In this document: positions 25,709-35,165 of the stretch, piece by piece
Layout of the letters: each line of letters starts with the position of its first letter
Numbering within the stretch: the first letter of the stretch is position 1
Assembly: GCA_934045905.1 (NCBI GenBank)
Contig: CAKOGZ010000076.1
Location: 155,882 to 219,881 of the forward strand
Direction of reading: 5' to 3'
Length of the DNA stretch: 64,000 nt
Source: Leuctra nigra
Lineage: Eukaryota; Arthropoda; Insecta; Plecoptera; Leuctridae
Notes under the pieces: generated by a model
The model's input: the letters and a program-made list of their open reading frames with translations, nothing else
Told to the model about the DNA's origin: nothing
The model's database searches: none
Made by a program: the position numbers and the translations under genes

Positions 25709-27016
25709 TTACTGATCAATATATTGTATATACGCATTTGGTACTACGTCTGGACATGTATCACCTACCCAACCACGTGGACAACACTCTCCAGTTTTCC
25801 CGTCCGCATCCACCCTAAAGTTTACATGATTGATACCAAAGTTGCTCTGGGTTTCAAACGAGAATGTGTTTGGTGAGACACCCACCCTACCCGTCTCTTC
25901 GTACGTGACGATTCCGTCGCTATACGTAGCTGTACGCGTATTGTCGCTGTTGGTAAATTTATACCCAGACGCTCGCTCAATACCACGTACCCATGGGCAC
26001 GGTTCTGGAGGCGCTGGTTGTATCAACTCGAGGGAATATTCACTCAGTAGGCGGTAATCGTCAAAGTACGTGGTCACACCTCCCCTCTCTGTGACTTTAT
26101 ACTTTCCTCTATTCTCGCCAGGGACGACTACTTCACCTGATAGATTCGATGGTAGTACTTCACCCGTAGTGGGATCCAGTGTCCGCCCGTCAAAACCGAT
26201 TGTAACTTTATTGGCACAGTCCCAAAGTTTACCGTTGCCCATATACAATATGTTTGTCTCTTCGGGGTAGCATGGGTCTGTACCGTTGACGTGAATGAGA
26301 CCACCGTGCACCAATTCGGTCGATCCGTCCACGTGAATGACGTTTCTTCGACGTGAGAGGATTCCACCTTCATGACGTAACACATATAGTGGAAACATTA
26401 CTCGTGGGATATCGACGAAGCGAACCTCTCGGACGCCGTATTCCGTTGGGGCGAGACGAGCTGTATATACATTATCGTTCATGTTTACGTGACCCGGAAT
26501 CACCGCGTAATACTCGTTGTCGAAATATATGGCGTCTTTCGTACCAAATTCGACTTGTGGGACGTCTGTTGTCATCGTACCAACTTCGACTCGTCGGGCG
26601 TTTTTTGTCACTGTACCAAATTCTACCGTTTCCAATTCGCCCCCGCTACACTGTATCAACAAAGGGACAGTGTTGTATCGTGGTACGATCTGCACACTAT
26701 CTTCACCACACGTGCGACATTTGGGAAACAAATCAGACGTACCCTCGGAACAGTGATGACGTATATAGTATGGTTGTGTTGTATCCTCGTCTACATGACA
26801 CGTTATGTATTCGTTGCTATTGATACGTAACCCTTGCTGGGTCACACATGTGTTGAACGCTGCAGTTAGATGTTCGATAGGGAATGGGTTGCGAACTTCC
26901 TCTTGTTCTCTCGGGTATAAATAGTAGAGTATGATTAAACATAAAACTAGGAACCCAAACACCAACAGGCCATGCTTGCGTTCGAGCGCTACATCGTCAT
27001 CGTCAAGCCCTTTCAT
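25709..27016 (-). CDS. Type II membrane protein, paralogue 2 of 3
   Basis: 435 residues, nearly the same as the protein at 24362 over the whole ectodomain and identical over long stretches near the anchor (YPREQEEVRNPFPIEHL). It has an extra acidic/basic cytosolic start (MKGLDDDDVALERKH) and a small insertion (VEFGTKDAIYFDN). Divergence is concentrated in the middle of the ectodomain, as expected for a surface protein that has duplicated and diversified. The upstream regions of the two copies share CACGTGACGTATACC-type phrases, so the promoter was duplicated too. Confidence 0.8.
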   Translation of the reverse strand: MKGLDDDDVALERKHGLLVFGFLVLCLIILYYLYPREQEEVRNPFPIEHLTAAFNTCVTQQGLRINSNEYITCHVDEDTTQPYYIRHHCSEGTSDLFPKCRTCGEDSVQIVPRYNTVPLLIQCSGGELETVEFGTVTKNARRVEVGTMTTDVPQVEFGTKDAIYFDNEYYAVIPGHVNMNDNVYTARLAPTEYGVREVRFVDIPRVMFPLYVLRHEGGILSRRRNVIHVDGSTELVHGGLIHVNGTDPCYPEETNILYMGNGKLWDCANKVTIGFDGRTLDPTTGEVLPSNLSGEVVVPGENRGKYKVTERGGVTTYFDDYRLLSEYSLELIQPAPPEPCPWVRGIERASGYKFTNSDNTRTATYSDGIVTYEETGRVGVSPNTFSFETQSNFGINHVNFRVDADGKTGECCPRGWVGDTCPDVVPNAYIQYIDQ

Positions 27017-27208
27017 GTTTGGTTACACGTCACGTGACGTATACCAGATGGACAGGGACGTGACGTATACCGAGATAGGTCTTACGTATCGACCAAAGAA
27101 AAACCACATCCAAACTCTTGTGTTCAGTTACTCGACTCTAAGATCCAACAAGCAGTGTTCACTGTGTGTACTGATCATCAGTATACGTAGCATTACGTGT
27201 GACGTAGC

Positions 27209-28381
27209 TCATACGGTTAAAGGGTATACCTTGTCGAGATAGTCGCGCGTGAGAAGAAACTGTCCGCTCTGATTGGGTTCGAAGCGAGCTAGATCTTCAT
27301 TGTAGAACATGACGGAACTGTCCAATACTCCGAGATGGTTTTGGTGTTCAAAGACAAATCCAGGATAGGGATACGATCCCTCGTGAATGGTATACGTAGT
27401 ACCGTCTGAGATGACGTACTCTGTGTTTGTCGGATTGTAAAACTTGAACCCGACTAGATTGTTTATACCGTACACCCACGGTGGTTCATCATCTTCAACC
27501 GGTACACTAGTTGGGGATAGCTGGGTGGCTGAAGCAAACGGATACCCCCCACGACACTGGTACAAACCTTCTGTGACGTCAGAGTCGACATTACAATAGA
27601 ACGCTGATCGGGGTAATACAGCGTTATTGACAAGTGATAGTCGATCATGACCCATGAAGATGTATTGCCCATCTCGTGTATATACCCCATCGCCTAAGTA
27701 TGAGAGTCTTTGGTCCTCGTGAATAACGTGTTGTCCCTCCCACGTTCCCATACCATAGCCTCGTATGCGGATCTCATCCAACGGAGTGTATTGTGGTTGA
27801 AAGTAATAGGTGGGGTGTCGATAACTATTCTCGTCCACGAGACGGCACATCTTCGCGTCACGATCGTAACCATAGGGGACGGGACGATCACCCCCGTAGC
27901 CGGGCAAAGGAGGTAGATCGACGGGGTTTAGTTTCGAACATTGATGCACGACGAGTTGTCCATCTCGACACTCGAGCCCATCGCTGGGAATCCAGTATTC
28001 TGAATTGGGGTTCAGGGCGGACGTGACCTTTTTATAGAATGTGTAATCTTCGCATAGGTCAGCTGGTACGTCAATATTATGTACGTCAATATTATGTACG
28101 TCAGCTTTATAACCTGGACGCTCCAACGCTTTTCTCGCTCGGGTATCTCTCACGTCACGTAAAGACTCATCATTAGGACGGATGAATAGTATATAGAGAA
28201 AGACGAGACACAACAACACCGCGGTAACCACAAGTGCTGTGCCCATTCTCTGCCCCAATCGTGATGTATAAGTTGATTCGGGTTGCGGTGGAGAATCTTC
28301 CATTGTGCTTATACTCGGTGTACTGTGGTTCGTTTGCTCAAGCTCTGACGTACTGCTCTGACGTTTCTGTCCTACTGTCAT
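27209..28381 (-). CDS. Type II membrane protein, distant paralogue 3 of 3
   Basis: 390 residues from the ATG at 28381. A Ser/Thr/Glu-rich cytosolic start, a membrane span near 36-55 (VVTAVLLCLVFLYILFI), then an ectodomain that shares layout and landmarks with the two preceding proteins (PPWVYGINNLVGFKFYN; GFVFEHQNHLG). It carries a small duplication VHNIDVHNIDV. It is probably the older member of the family. The region upstream is a dense TGACGT array shared with the patatin-like gene. Confidence 0.75.
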   Translation of the reverse strand: MTVGQKRQSSTSELEQTNHSTPSISTMEDSPPQPESTYTSRLGQRMGTALVVTAVLLCLVFLYILFIRPNDESLRDVRDTRARKALERPGYKADVHNIDVHNIDVPADLCEDYTFYKKVTSALNPNSEYWIPSDGLECRDGQLVVHQCSKLNPVDLPPLPGYGGDRPVPYGYDRDAKMCRLVDENSYRHPTYYFQPQYTPLDEIRIRGYGMGTWEGQHVIHEDQRLSYLGDGVYTRDGQYIFMGHDRLSLVNNAVLPRSAFYCNVDSDVTEGLYQCRGGYPFASATQLSPTSVPVEDDEPPWVYGINNLVGFKFYNPTNTEYVISDGTTYTIHEGSYPYPGFVFEHQNHLGVLDSSVMFYNEDLARFEPNQSGQFLLTRDYLDKVYPLTV

Positions 28382-28454
28382 CAACCAACTTTGTTACAGC
28401 TTTTCTCATTTGTTACTTCTTAGAACTCTTCCAAGACCACCAATGTAACTAAGA

Positions 28455-28591
28455 ACTGTAGCTCTGACGTGGTCTGACGTACTAGTCCCACTAACACGTC
28501 TGACGTAGGTACTACTCTGACGTACTCCAAAGCGTCTGACGTGGTACTACGTACTCCAAAGCGTCTGACGTAGGTACTACTCTGACGTACT
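28455..28591. repeat. TGACGT array between divergent genes
   Basis: Seven copies of TGACGT in about 125 bases, as CTCTGACGTACTCCAAAGCG and GTCTGACGTAGGTACTACT units. The array runs to the base before the ATG of the patatin-like gene, so the last copy is in its leader or immediate promoter. Confidence 0.85.
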
Positions 28592-29188
28592 ATGACAAGA
28601 GTGGCAGTCTTTTCGAGCGGTGGTCTTAGTGGGCTTCAGAAACTTTTAGAGCTCGTCGATTGTACCCTGGTTTATGACGTGACGTACGGCGCTAGTGCTG
28701 GAAGCGTGTTGGCTCTACTATACACGTTGAAACGAATAGGTGTGAATACGCGACCCTATGTGGATATTATTACAGGTGCTCGGTTACGGACGACGGTACG
28801 CCAAGGGCTCCTCAACCAACTCATACACGACAAGCTAGACACGCTCACGTTTATCGAAGCGTATAGGAGGTCTGGTGTGAACCTAAACGTTATTACATCT
28901 AGAGGACTCGTATGGGCAGAGGAGTTTATGTTTAATCATACAAATACCCCAGACGCGCGTCTCTTTAAAGCAATTGAGATTAGTGTGAGTTATGGTCGTT
29001 TCATAGACTTGTTCCTCTACGACGGAGCTTTCGTACAGGGAGCTTGTATTAAACAGCTAGCCGAACAATATCAACACGTCGATCTCTACCTAGTGACGTA
29101 TATTAAACCTATGATGACGCTTCCTCCGAATGTGTCTATACGTCGTCACAGTTCGAAACCTATGATTCCATACCCGGACAAGAATTGA
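28592..29188 (+). CDS. Patatin-like phospholipase
   Basis: 198 residues. A glycine-rich oxyanion motif (SSGGLSGLQ) opens the protein, the nucleophile elbow GASAG has S35 as the catalytic Ser, and YDGAF supplies the dyad Asp (about 144). These three elements in this order define patatin-like lipases. At under 200 residues it is a minimal catalytic domain with no signal peptide or span. Patatin-like genes occur in some nudiviruses. Membrane remodelling, virus entry or escape, or lipid signalling are possible roles; substrate unknown. Confidence 0.85.
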   Translation: MTRVAVFSSGGLSGLQKLLELVDCTLVYDVTYGASAGSVLALLYTLKRIGVNTRPYVDIITGARLRTTVRQGLLNQLIHDKLDTLTFIEAYRRSGVNLNVITSRGLVWAEEFMFNHTNTPDARLFKAIEISVSYGRFIDLFLYDGAFVQGACIKQLAEQYQHVDLYLVTYIKPMMTLPPNVSIRRHSSKPMIPYPDKN

Positions 29189-29405
29189 CTTGGGGAGGGT
29201 TATGTCTCGTATACTGTGACGTAGCTCGTAGCTCGTACCCACTAGCTCTGACTCTAAGTACCTGGTTACATTCATAACATTGTGCGTTATACTGCTACAT
29301 TATCCTCTGAGTATTGAGCTTCAAGAGTTGTTGACATATTACTGAAATCGTACCAGAGCATTGCTAGGAAGCAGTAAGCGAATCGAACCGGCCCGCCAAG
29401 ACAGT

Positions 29406-29666
29406 ATGGAACATTACACAGATACGTGGACCATCATTGGTGTGTGGTACATTATATTCGTTATCACTATGGGACTCGCAACTATGATTGTATTTTATAA
29501 ACTCAAGGATGGAGTAGAGAGTAAACTGGCACACATTGATACGAACATACAATTCTATATACAAGAGTTACGGGAACTAGGCTATATACAAGAGTTGCGG
29601 GAACGAGGCTATATACAAGAGTTACGGGAACTAGGATTGAATCAAACTCGTACATTCAAACAGTAA
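29406..29666 (+). CDS. Small membrane protein with tandem YIQELRELG repeats
   Basis: 86 residues. The ATG at 29406 is used; the frame extends upstream only by TTG. An N-terminal span (IIGVWYIIFVITMGLATMIVF) is followed by a charged coil with three copies of a 9-residue YIQELRELG-like repeat (27-base units, 29555-29635). It resembles small coiled-coil membrane proteins, but I do not recognise it. A TTAATTAA and a run of ten A follow the gene. Confidence 0.55.
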   Translation: MEHYTDTWTIIGVWYIIFVITMGLATMIVFYKLKDGVESKLAHIDTNIQFYIQELRELGYIQELRERGYIQELRELGLNQTRTFKQ

Positions 29667-29872
29667 CCATTTATTTGTTCTTAATTAACAAAATTTCAAG
29701 AAAAAAAAAATTGAAACATGTACCATGCAAGTGGGAAGGCATGTGTACTATATAGACAACATACAGGCATTTTTCTTTTGCTATTCAAACTCTACGACAC
29801 ATTCAGGTTCTATTGAGCGTGACGTATCTCCTCATCTGTGAGCGGCTATTGGGTTAGTTTAGGCGTGACGTA

Positions 29873-31273
29873 TCATTCGAGAAGCTGACGTAATACTAGT
29901 AGATCGTTATTGTTCAACGTTTGTCGTATGTGGAGATCGGTGTTTGCCGTGTATCGATCGTGTCGCGCATGTTGTACGTTGACAATGTCAGAGTGGGGTG
30001 TCACCTCACACGTGTAGATGACATCAGTCTCGAGGTGCTTGACGTCACTATGGGGTGACGCTCTAAAGCTTACACCATCGCTCGTTTCCAAGTGTGTGGG
30101 TGAGGTTGCACGCAGTTCGAACGTTTGAGACCACTTGAGTCGATACTGATTGTTGTCCACCACCATGATGATCCCATCGTTTTGCTCGTCCAGGTTGAGG
30201 AGCGTTGGATGTGGTGTAAAGTATTGGATACGTAGGAATTCATTGGTCCCTACGTCATTGGAACTCGTCACTGTACCCGATGACGTTACTATAGCTGACG
30301 TACCCGATGAGGTCGCTTTAGCATTAGGTTCCATGGTTAGAGTATCACAGTCACGTTCTCTATGCACCACACCCATGTATTCACAGGTTTGAAAATGATG
30401 CATCAACCATCGTGTGGATTCAGCAACGCTTGGTGTAAAGATATGCCCGCCCAGTACTAGTCCGAGTAGATTCACAATGAACCAGCTCTCTTCCTCCTTG
30501 ACGTACTCGAGTTGAAAAATGTACTCTACGTTCACTCCATAGTAGTGAGCGTCTGGGATATCGACTTTGAGTGTACGTACGTCACCAGCATCAGACATGA
30601 TTACCAACTTGTTGAGCATGGGAAACCATTTACCGCGAAAACGAACACCGTCTCTCTTGAGGGCAAAGAGAGCCTGTTCTCGTCCCACACTCCATGTGCC
30701 GTCGTCTTGCTGACCCAACGAGGGAATCACACATTGAAACGGGGGCACTGTGAATGTTTCTAGATGCACGTATGAGGGAGGTTGTGTCAGGTTATGACGT
30801 GCCAAGAGTTGTACGAGTTTGAGAAACAATGGTGACGGCACGGGGTTCTCATCTTCGATTATAAACTCTATAGACACAAGATCCGTGACGGAACCCACTC
30901 TAGTCTGGAAATACCACTTTACTAGACCTACGGATGCCTCCCACCTAACGTATAGCTTTGGCTCTCCATACTTGAAACGTGCAATGTGTACGTCATCCAC
31001 TTCACAAGATTCGTATCGAACGATGGGAAAGTTTACCATGTTATCACCTCTCCCTGACGCGTTAAGCCGAGAGATTGGGACAAAGTGAAGCCCCTCGCGC
31101 ACGTGGGTTTTCAGCTGATACGTACGCGAATCCAAGTAGTATCGAAGTCCAGTGTCGTAAACCTCTATCTCATATCGCTCATAAAAGGCAGTTGTGAGCT
31201 GATCCAAATCAGTCTTGAAACCAGCATCTCGAGCTATACGACCACGTACTCTATACTCGCACTCTTCAACCAT
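29873..31273 (-). CDS. lef-4: LEF-4, RNA polymerase subunit / mRNA capping enzyme
   Basis: 466 residues, the usual size of LEF-4. The N-terminus has EECEYRVR, an ExExR motif of the metal-dependent RNA triphosphatase fold, with a later acidic strand (SIEFIIEDE). FALKRDGVRFRG (K206) is the KxDG guanylyltransferase motif that carries the GMP adduct. LEF-4 is part of the viral late RNA polymerase and caps its transcripts. At about 315-345 there is a low-complexity insertion (ATSSGTSAIVTSSGTVTSS) whose DNA is nearly identical to a repeat in the gene at 61733. It is placed between the transferase core and the C-terminal part. Confidence 0.78.
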   Translation of the reverse strand: MVEECEYRVRGRIARDAGFKTDLDQLTTAFYERYEIEVYDTGLRYYLDSRTYQLKTHVREGLHFVPISRLNASGRGDNMVNFPIVRYESCEVDDVHIARFKYGEPKLYVRWEASVGLVKWYFQTRVGSVTDLVSIEFIIEDENPVPSPLFLKLVQLLARHNLTQPPSYVHLETFTVPPFQCVIPSLGQQDDGTWSVGREQALFALKRDGVRFRGKWFPMLNKLVIMSDAGDVRTLKVDIPDAHYYGVNVEYIFQLEYVKEEESWFIVNLLGLVLGGHIFTPSVAESTRWLMHHFQTCEYMGVVHRERDCDTLTMEPNAKATSSGTSAIVTSSGTVTSSNDVGTNEFLRIQYFTPHPTLLNLDEQNDGIIMVVDNNQYRLKWSQTFELRATSPTHLETSDGVSFRASPHSDVKHLETDVIYTCEVTPHSDIVNVQHARHDRYTANTDLHIRQTLNNNDLLVLRQLLE

Positions 31274-31611
31274 TCTGGTGAAAGTTTGGTTTTCTCAGCG
31301 GATATTTTCAAGAACTCAGTCTCTTGCGGTTACTCTTGCGCTTTGATACTCGATTGTCTACACTGGTACTCTACTGACGTGTATCACTCTGACGTGACGT
31401 GTATCTCTGCTCTCGCACTCTACTCGGGCGTCCACTCTGACGTGACGTGTATCTCTACTCGGAGTTTCAACTTTGCGCATCGACATACACAGGTTCGTTA
31501 TACGGACGTGACGTGTATTCTCTACTCGGGCGTCTACTCTGTACCTTGTGACGTACGAAGCTCTGACGTTAGTACCTTGTGACGTACTACCACTTGCTAA
31601 CAAGAAGTACG
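31274..31611. repeat. Intergenic TGACGTGACGTGTATCTC repeats
   Basis: Between lef-4 and a divergent gene. CTCTGACGTGACGTGTATC and ACTCTACTCGGGCGTC alternate three or four times at about 31375-31560, ending with TACCTTGTGACGTAC twice. No gene seen. Confidence 0.75.
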
Positions 31612-32562
31612 ATGGCTACACCTCGTGAACCCGTACACAAGCAGATATCTCTAACGGCACTCAGGGCTGCCAAAGAGTCGGTGCTTGAAGATGATCCGAA
31701 TAATATATTGATCTTTACCAAAAACTATCAAGCCATCTTGGACGATCAAATCAAGTCCATTTCACCACAAGAAATTGAAGCATTTTACGGGCCATCGGTG
31801 CGGGGACGAAAGGATCTATCACGACGTTACATTGCTGACATACTTCTGCTTTTGAATGCACCCAGTAATACCTACTCGTGCATATCAAAGATTGCACTCG
31901 GGTCCGCATTGTTCAACTTTAATCAAACACACAGCAAACCAGCTGTCGGTGAGCCCGCCGGGAAAGCGTATATTGATACAAGGGATAAACCCCACCTCTT
32001 GCTCCGCCTAACCATGTCGGTGAGCGCAGCATTTAACCAACGTTGTTTTACACCTGTTGGTGGGTTTGGTGATATTCTGACTGCAGCCTTTCCCACCGTC
32101 AAGTACTTTCGCATAGCGATGAAGAAGGAGGTGACGAACAATGTACTACAGACCGTCTACTCTCGGGAGGAAAATGAGACTCGCGTCGCGACTACGGACA
32201 TGAACCACTGTGTGAAGGGTGTGGAATATCGTGGATGGGGACTCGTTACACTCACCGGCTTCAAGTCTACGCAAGATGATTTGTTTTGGTCTGGTATCAT
32301 TCAGGGGTATCTTGCATTGCCCAACATTCAACGAATGATGACCATTTCTATTCCACCTCCACAACCCGAGCCGGGTGTGAAAATACGTACTCTGGCCGAC
32401 GATGACGACAGTGACGACACGGATTGTGACGAGCCTCAAGCGATCCCTACAGCACGGGCTAGCGGTTCTGATTCCCAAGTCAACGGTAAACGACCTGCTA
32501 GTGTACTCGATGACGAGGACGAGGATGAGGACGAGGCGGTGAAGAAACTATGCGTTGTGTGA
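31612..32562 (+). CDS. Unknown protein with acidic NLS-like C-terminus
   Basis: 316 residues from the ATG at 31612; the frame has only a GTG upstream. Residues 1-255 look like a folded, mostly helical domain with conserved-looking motifs (RKDLSRRYIADILLLLN; LLRLTMSVSAAFNQRCF). Residues 255-316 are acidic and disordered with a probable nuclear signal (NGKRPASVLDDEDEDED, VKKL). A nuclear nucleic-acid-binding or virion protein would fit, but the family is not recognised. It converges with the next gene; the two stops are about 10 bases apart. Confidence 0.75.
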   Translation: MATPREPVHKQISLTALRAAKESVLEDDPNNILIFTKNYQAILDDQIKSISPQEIEAFYGPSVRGRKDLSRRYIADILLLLNAPSNTYSCISKIALGSALFNFNQTHSKPAVGEPAGKAYIDTRDKPHLLLRLTMSVSAAFNQRCFTPVGGFGDILTAAFPTVKYFRIAMKKEVTNNVLQTVYSREENETRVATTDMNHCVKGVEYRGWGLVTLTGFKSTQDDLFWSGIIQGYLALPNIQRMMTISIPPPQPEPGVKIRTLADDDDSDDTDCDEPQAIPTARASGSDSQVNGKRPASVLDDEDEDEDEAVKKLCVV

Positions 32563-32572
32563 TTAATATGGT

Positions 32573-33139
32573 TTATTTAACAAGCATATAATGAGAGCAT
32601 TGGGTGTCTAGTTCATACATTATCCCTAGATGTGGTTGTAGTATAATTAACATTAACGAACATAGTAACATGAATATTGGTATTGAGGGAAAGTCTTGGT
32701 CAAATGTACAGATTGATAATGGGAACATGTATGTAAAGATATCACGTTGATTGTACAAGAGGGTACGATCAAGTAGGGTGGAGGTTATTTGTTCACAGTT
32801 TGTATCTAGTATTGCAAATGTATCATTGTAATCCCATACTGTGTCTAATATTTTCAATAAACATGTAGAGCATAAACGGTGTGTTACGAGTCTGTGATGT
32901 TTGACCTCTTCCTCTTTCCTATACGGTACTCCGTACTCACTCGATCCTGGATGTATAGCGAGCGCGTGAGAGCTGCTTTCAATCAGGAGGTAATAGTGAT
33001 AGTATACTGGAGAGAAACGATAGCATAGAGTGACGGTAAACTGCTTTTCCCTATCGAGCCACGTATAGATCGACTCGCCAAGTTTAAAAGCTAGGGTACG
33101 ATAGACCACACCTGGTCCGTCTACCCATTTGAGACTCAT
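32573..33139 (-). CDS. ac81: Ac81-like protein
   Basis: 188 residues from the ATG at 33139. It has a hydrophobic YYHYYLLIE strand, then AIHPGSSEYGVPYRKEEEVKHHR, a Cys pair CSTCLL, an NCEQIT segment, and a C-terminal hydrophobic stretch (SIPIFMLLCSLMLIILQ). The HPG motif, the Cys pair, the NC element and the terminal span in this order match my understanding of the conserved Ac81 family, which helps envelope occlusion-derived virions. This is a pattern judgement, so the assignment is moderate. Its stop codon overlaps TTTATT, an AATAAA on the minus strand. Confidence 0.5.
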   Translation of the reverse strand: MSLKWVDGPGVVYRTLAFKLGESIYTWLDREKQFTVTLCYRFSPVYYHYYLLIESSSHALAIHPGSSEYGVPYRKEEEVKHHRLVTHRLCSTCLLKILDTVWDYNDTFAILDTNCEQITSTLLDRTLLYNQRDIFTYMFPLSICTFDQDFPSIPIFMLLCSLMLIILQPHLGIMYELDTQCSHYMLVK

Positions 33140-33305
33140 CAACACTGTAGTTCCTAATGCACCAAGTTACTTGGAATGACGTCTGATCGTAGGATACGTC
33201 ACATTAACCAGAGACGTGTAGCTTAGTGATGTTGCTGTGAGACTGTACGACGTCACATTAACCGGATCAATCGTGTCTATGGATTTACCAACTAATTCTA
33301 GAGCT

Positions 33306-33725
33306 TCACCACTTGTTGATAACCCTTTGCCCAACGTTAGATGTTCCCGCCACGGTTTGACTTGTTTGTTGTTGCGGCTGCTGAATTGGGACCTGTTGGG
33401 TTTGCGGCTGTAGCGGGGTTTGCTGTGACTGTAGATAGTGTTGCTGCATGGGTTGCGGTTGCGAGTCTGTATACATGGGCTGCTCGTTGTAGACTTGCAC
33501 GGGGAGCGACCGGTTGTTAGTCGGTCGGCGCCAAAATGGGGTTGCGTTTGTACGCGTAAATGGGTTTCCCATACGCGTCGGTGCTTCAACCGCGGGTATG
33601 GACGAGTTACCACTTATCCAATAAATAATGAATAAAGCGACCAACACAATGACGCCAAGTATGATAAACTTCATCGTGTTGTTCTTCTTCTCGGGGACGG
33701 GCGTGGGATTAACTTCATCTGCCAT
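33306..33725 (-). CDS. Single-span protein with Gln-rich tail and NNRSLPV motif
   Basis: 139 residues. A short cytosolic N-terminus, a span (FIILGVIVLVALFIIYWI, about 19-37), then PFWRRPTNNRSLPVQVYNE, then a long Gln/Pro-rich tail. The RRxxNNRxLPVxV element also occurs in the protein at 62582, which suggests a shared binding motif or family. It directly follows the gene at 33725 on the same strand with stop and start overlapping in TAATG, so the two are probably co-expressed. A virion membrane protein is likely. Confidence 0.7.
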   Translation of the reverse strand: MADEVNPTPVPEKKNNTMKFIILGVIVLVALFIIYWISGNSSIPAVEAPTRMGNPFTRTNATPFWRRPTNNRSLPVQVYNEQPMYTDSQPQPMQQHYLQSQQTPLQPQTQQVPIQQPQQQTSQTVAGTSNVGQRVINKW

Positions 33726-34960
33726 TATATGCGCGGAGTAGGTAGGATTGTAGTAGTAGCTTTAAACTTTTGCTCGTACTGACACTCGCCAACACTCTGT
33801 ATTGCTTTCTCGCGGGTTTTGAGCCGGAGATAAACGGATCCTACGTCGAACTGAACCTCGTAAATTCGTCTGTACGGAGCTGCAAACTTGCAATTTCCTG
33901 GTATGCTCACTAGCTCTGTTACTGGACAAGTAATCTCTTGTGTACACACCTTACGTTTTAGAAACACGAGCGGGAGATCGGCTACTATTTCAGCGTATAT
34001 GTCAGCTCCTTCATAAACGAACGAAACCACAGGTATACCCCTTACTTGACCGATCAACGTCACACTCGGGATACATAATCTGTTGCTCGAGGATGGCGTT
34101 ACCCCGTACGCTGCCAAGAGGGTTTTTGTTGGGTTATTGATTGTGCATAGATAGTTTCCGAAAGGAATAACCATCAGACTTTCGGTCTGTACAGTGTCGG
34201 GCTCGTGGAACCTTCTCACGTGACACAGTTCAAATCGTCCTCGATGATGACTTGTATGAGCCAATAACGTCTTGGTCATCATCGATTCTAGGTCGGCGCG
34301 ATCCCAATTGAGTTTCACGAGACCAAAGAACTGTATGAGATGGATGGATCCTACGTCATCGGGTATAACACAGTCCCTCGATTTGTGCACGTCATAGTTC
34401 AGGATGGGTTTTGGATGTTTGATGATTTGATAGTTTAGCCCTCGGTACGCGGGTCTACACAAGAGGTTATCCTCGAGCTCCTCGTTGAGCTGTAGGATCA
34501 TTTTAAATAGTTGGTCCTCTGTACGCGATTGGTTGATGAAGAACGTGACGCGGTACTCGATGTCATTCTCGGGGGGTTTATAATCTTTACATACATAGAC
34601 CAACGGATGATAGACCCCCAACGGTGTGAATATAACACCCCAGGTTTGGAATACGGCCCACAATTCGCCCGACTCTACCAGTCTACGAGACTCTTGTCCA
34701 CACCACGTATTGATTGCCCTCACCGGGTCATGTGTATACAGAAACGTGTTGATGACGGATATCATGTTCCCGTCCAAACTCAACCGCCTGAGAATATTCA
34801 TCCAGAATGGTAGCTGAAGAGTGTTTCTGAACAGCATCACCTGTACGCTGGTCGCGAGAAACGCTTGCACCGATCTACTCGAAATTACTTGTTTCGTATC
34901 GCAATACTTGCTATACTCTTCGATAGAACTCCCCGTGAGAATTTGCTTCACGTCGTGCAT
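33725..34960 (-). CDS. Unknown 411-residue protein
   Basis: 411 residues from the ATG at 34960; only a TTG lies upstream. A globular protein of mixed structure with several Cys and His (HTSHHRGRFELCHVRRFHEPD) and beta-rich later parts (CIPSVTLIGQVRGIPVVSFVYEGADIY). No signal or span. Length is in the range of the late-polymerase subunit P47, but I see no motif that proves this. It is translationally coupled to the next gene through a TAATG overlap. Confidence 0.75.
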   Translation of the reverse strand: MHDVKQILTGSSIEEYSKYCDTKQVISSRSVQAFLATSVQVMLFRNTLQLPFWMNILRRLSLDGNMISVINTFLYTHDPVRAINTWCGQESRRLVESGELWAVFQTWGVIFTPLGVYHPLVYVCKDYKPPENDIEYRVTFFINQSRTEDQLFKMILQLNEELEDNLLCRPAYRGLNYQIIKHPKPILNYDVHKSRDCVIPDDVGSIHLIQFFGLVKLNWDRADLESMMTKTLLAHTSHHRGRFELCHVRRFHEPDTVQTESLMVIPFGNYLCTINNPTKTLLAAYGVTPSSSNRLCIPSVTLIGQVRGIPVVSFVYEGADIYAEIVADLPLVFLKRKVCTQEITCPVTELVSIPGNCKFAAPYRRIYEVQFDVGSVYLRLKTREKAIQSVGECQYEQKFKATTTILPTPRI

Positions 34961-34974
34961 GATGCTGTGCAAAT

Positions 34975-35135
34975 TGCAAATCTATGTGACGTGACGTAGG
35001 TTACTCTAGGTACTCTGTGACGTAGGTTACTTAGTAACTCTCTGTGACGTAGGTTACTCAGGTACTGTAACTCTCTGCGTAGGTTACTTTGGTAACGTGA
35101 CGTAGGTTACTCTGTGCGACGTTCACGCAAAGGAC
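34975..35135. repeat. GTGACGTAGGTTACT repeat array
   Basis: Five or more copies of CTGTGACGTAGGTTACT with short spacers between the divergent genes at 34960 and 35166. It is part of the TGACGTA-cored intergenic class, with a spacer unique to this locus. Confidence 0.8.
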
Positions 35136-35165
35136 CAGTACATTTGTGACGTCGCGAGCGTCACT

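Noticed and set aside
24362..28381. Assignment of the three membrane proteins to PIF-1 or VP91
   Set aside because: Anchor and Cys content fit, but lengths and motifs do not allow a named match.
29690..29720. A10 run with flanking TTTCAA/TTGAAA as an origin or terminator
   Set aside because: The short inverted repeat and A run are easily expected in A/T-rich DNA and have no supporting context.
31358..31603. Minus-strand frame of 81 codons upstream of lef-4
   Set aside because: Lies wholly in TGACGTGTATC repeats; peptide is a repeat of RDTRHVRV.
33725..34960. Assignment as P47
   Set aside because: Only the length fits; no diagnostic motif could be pointed to.
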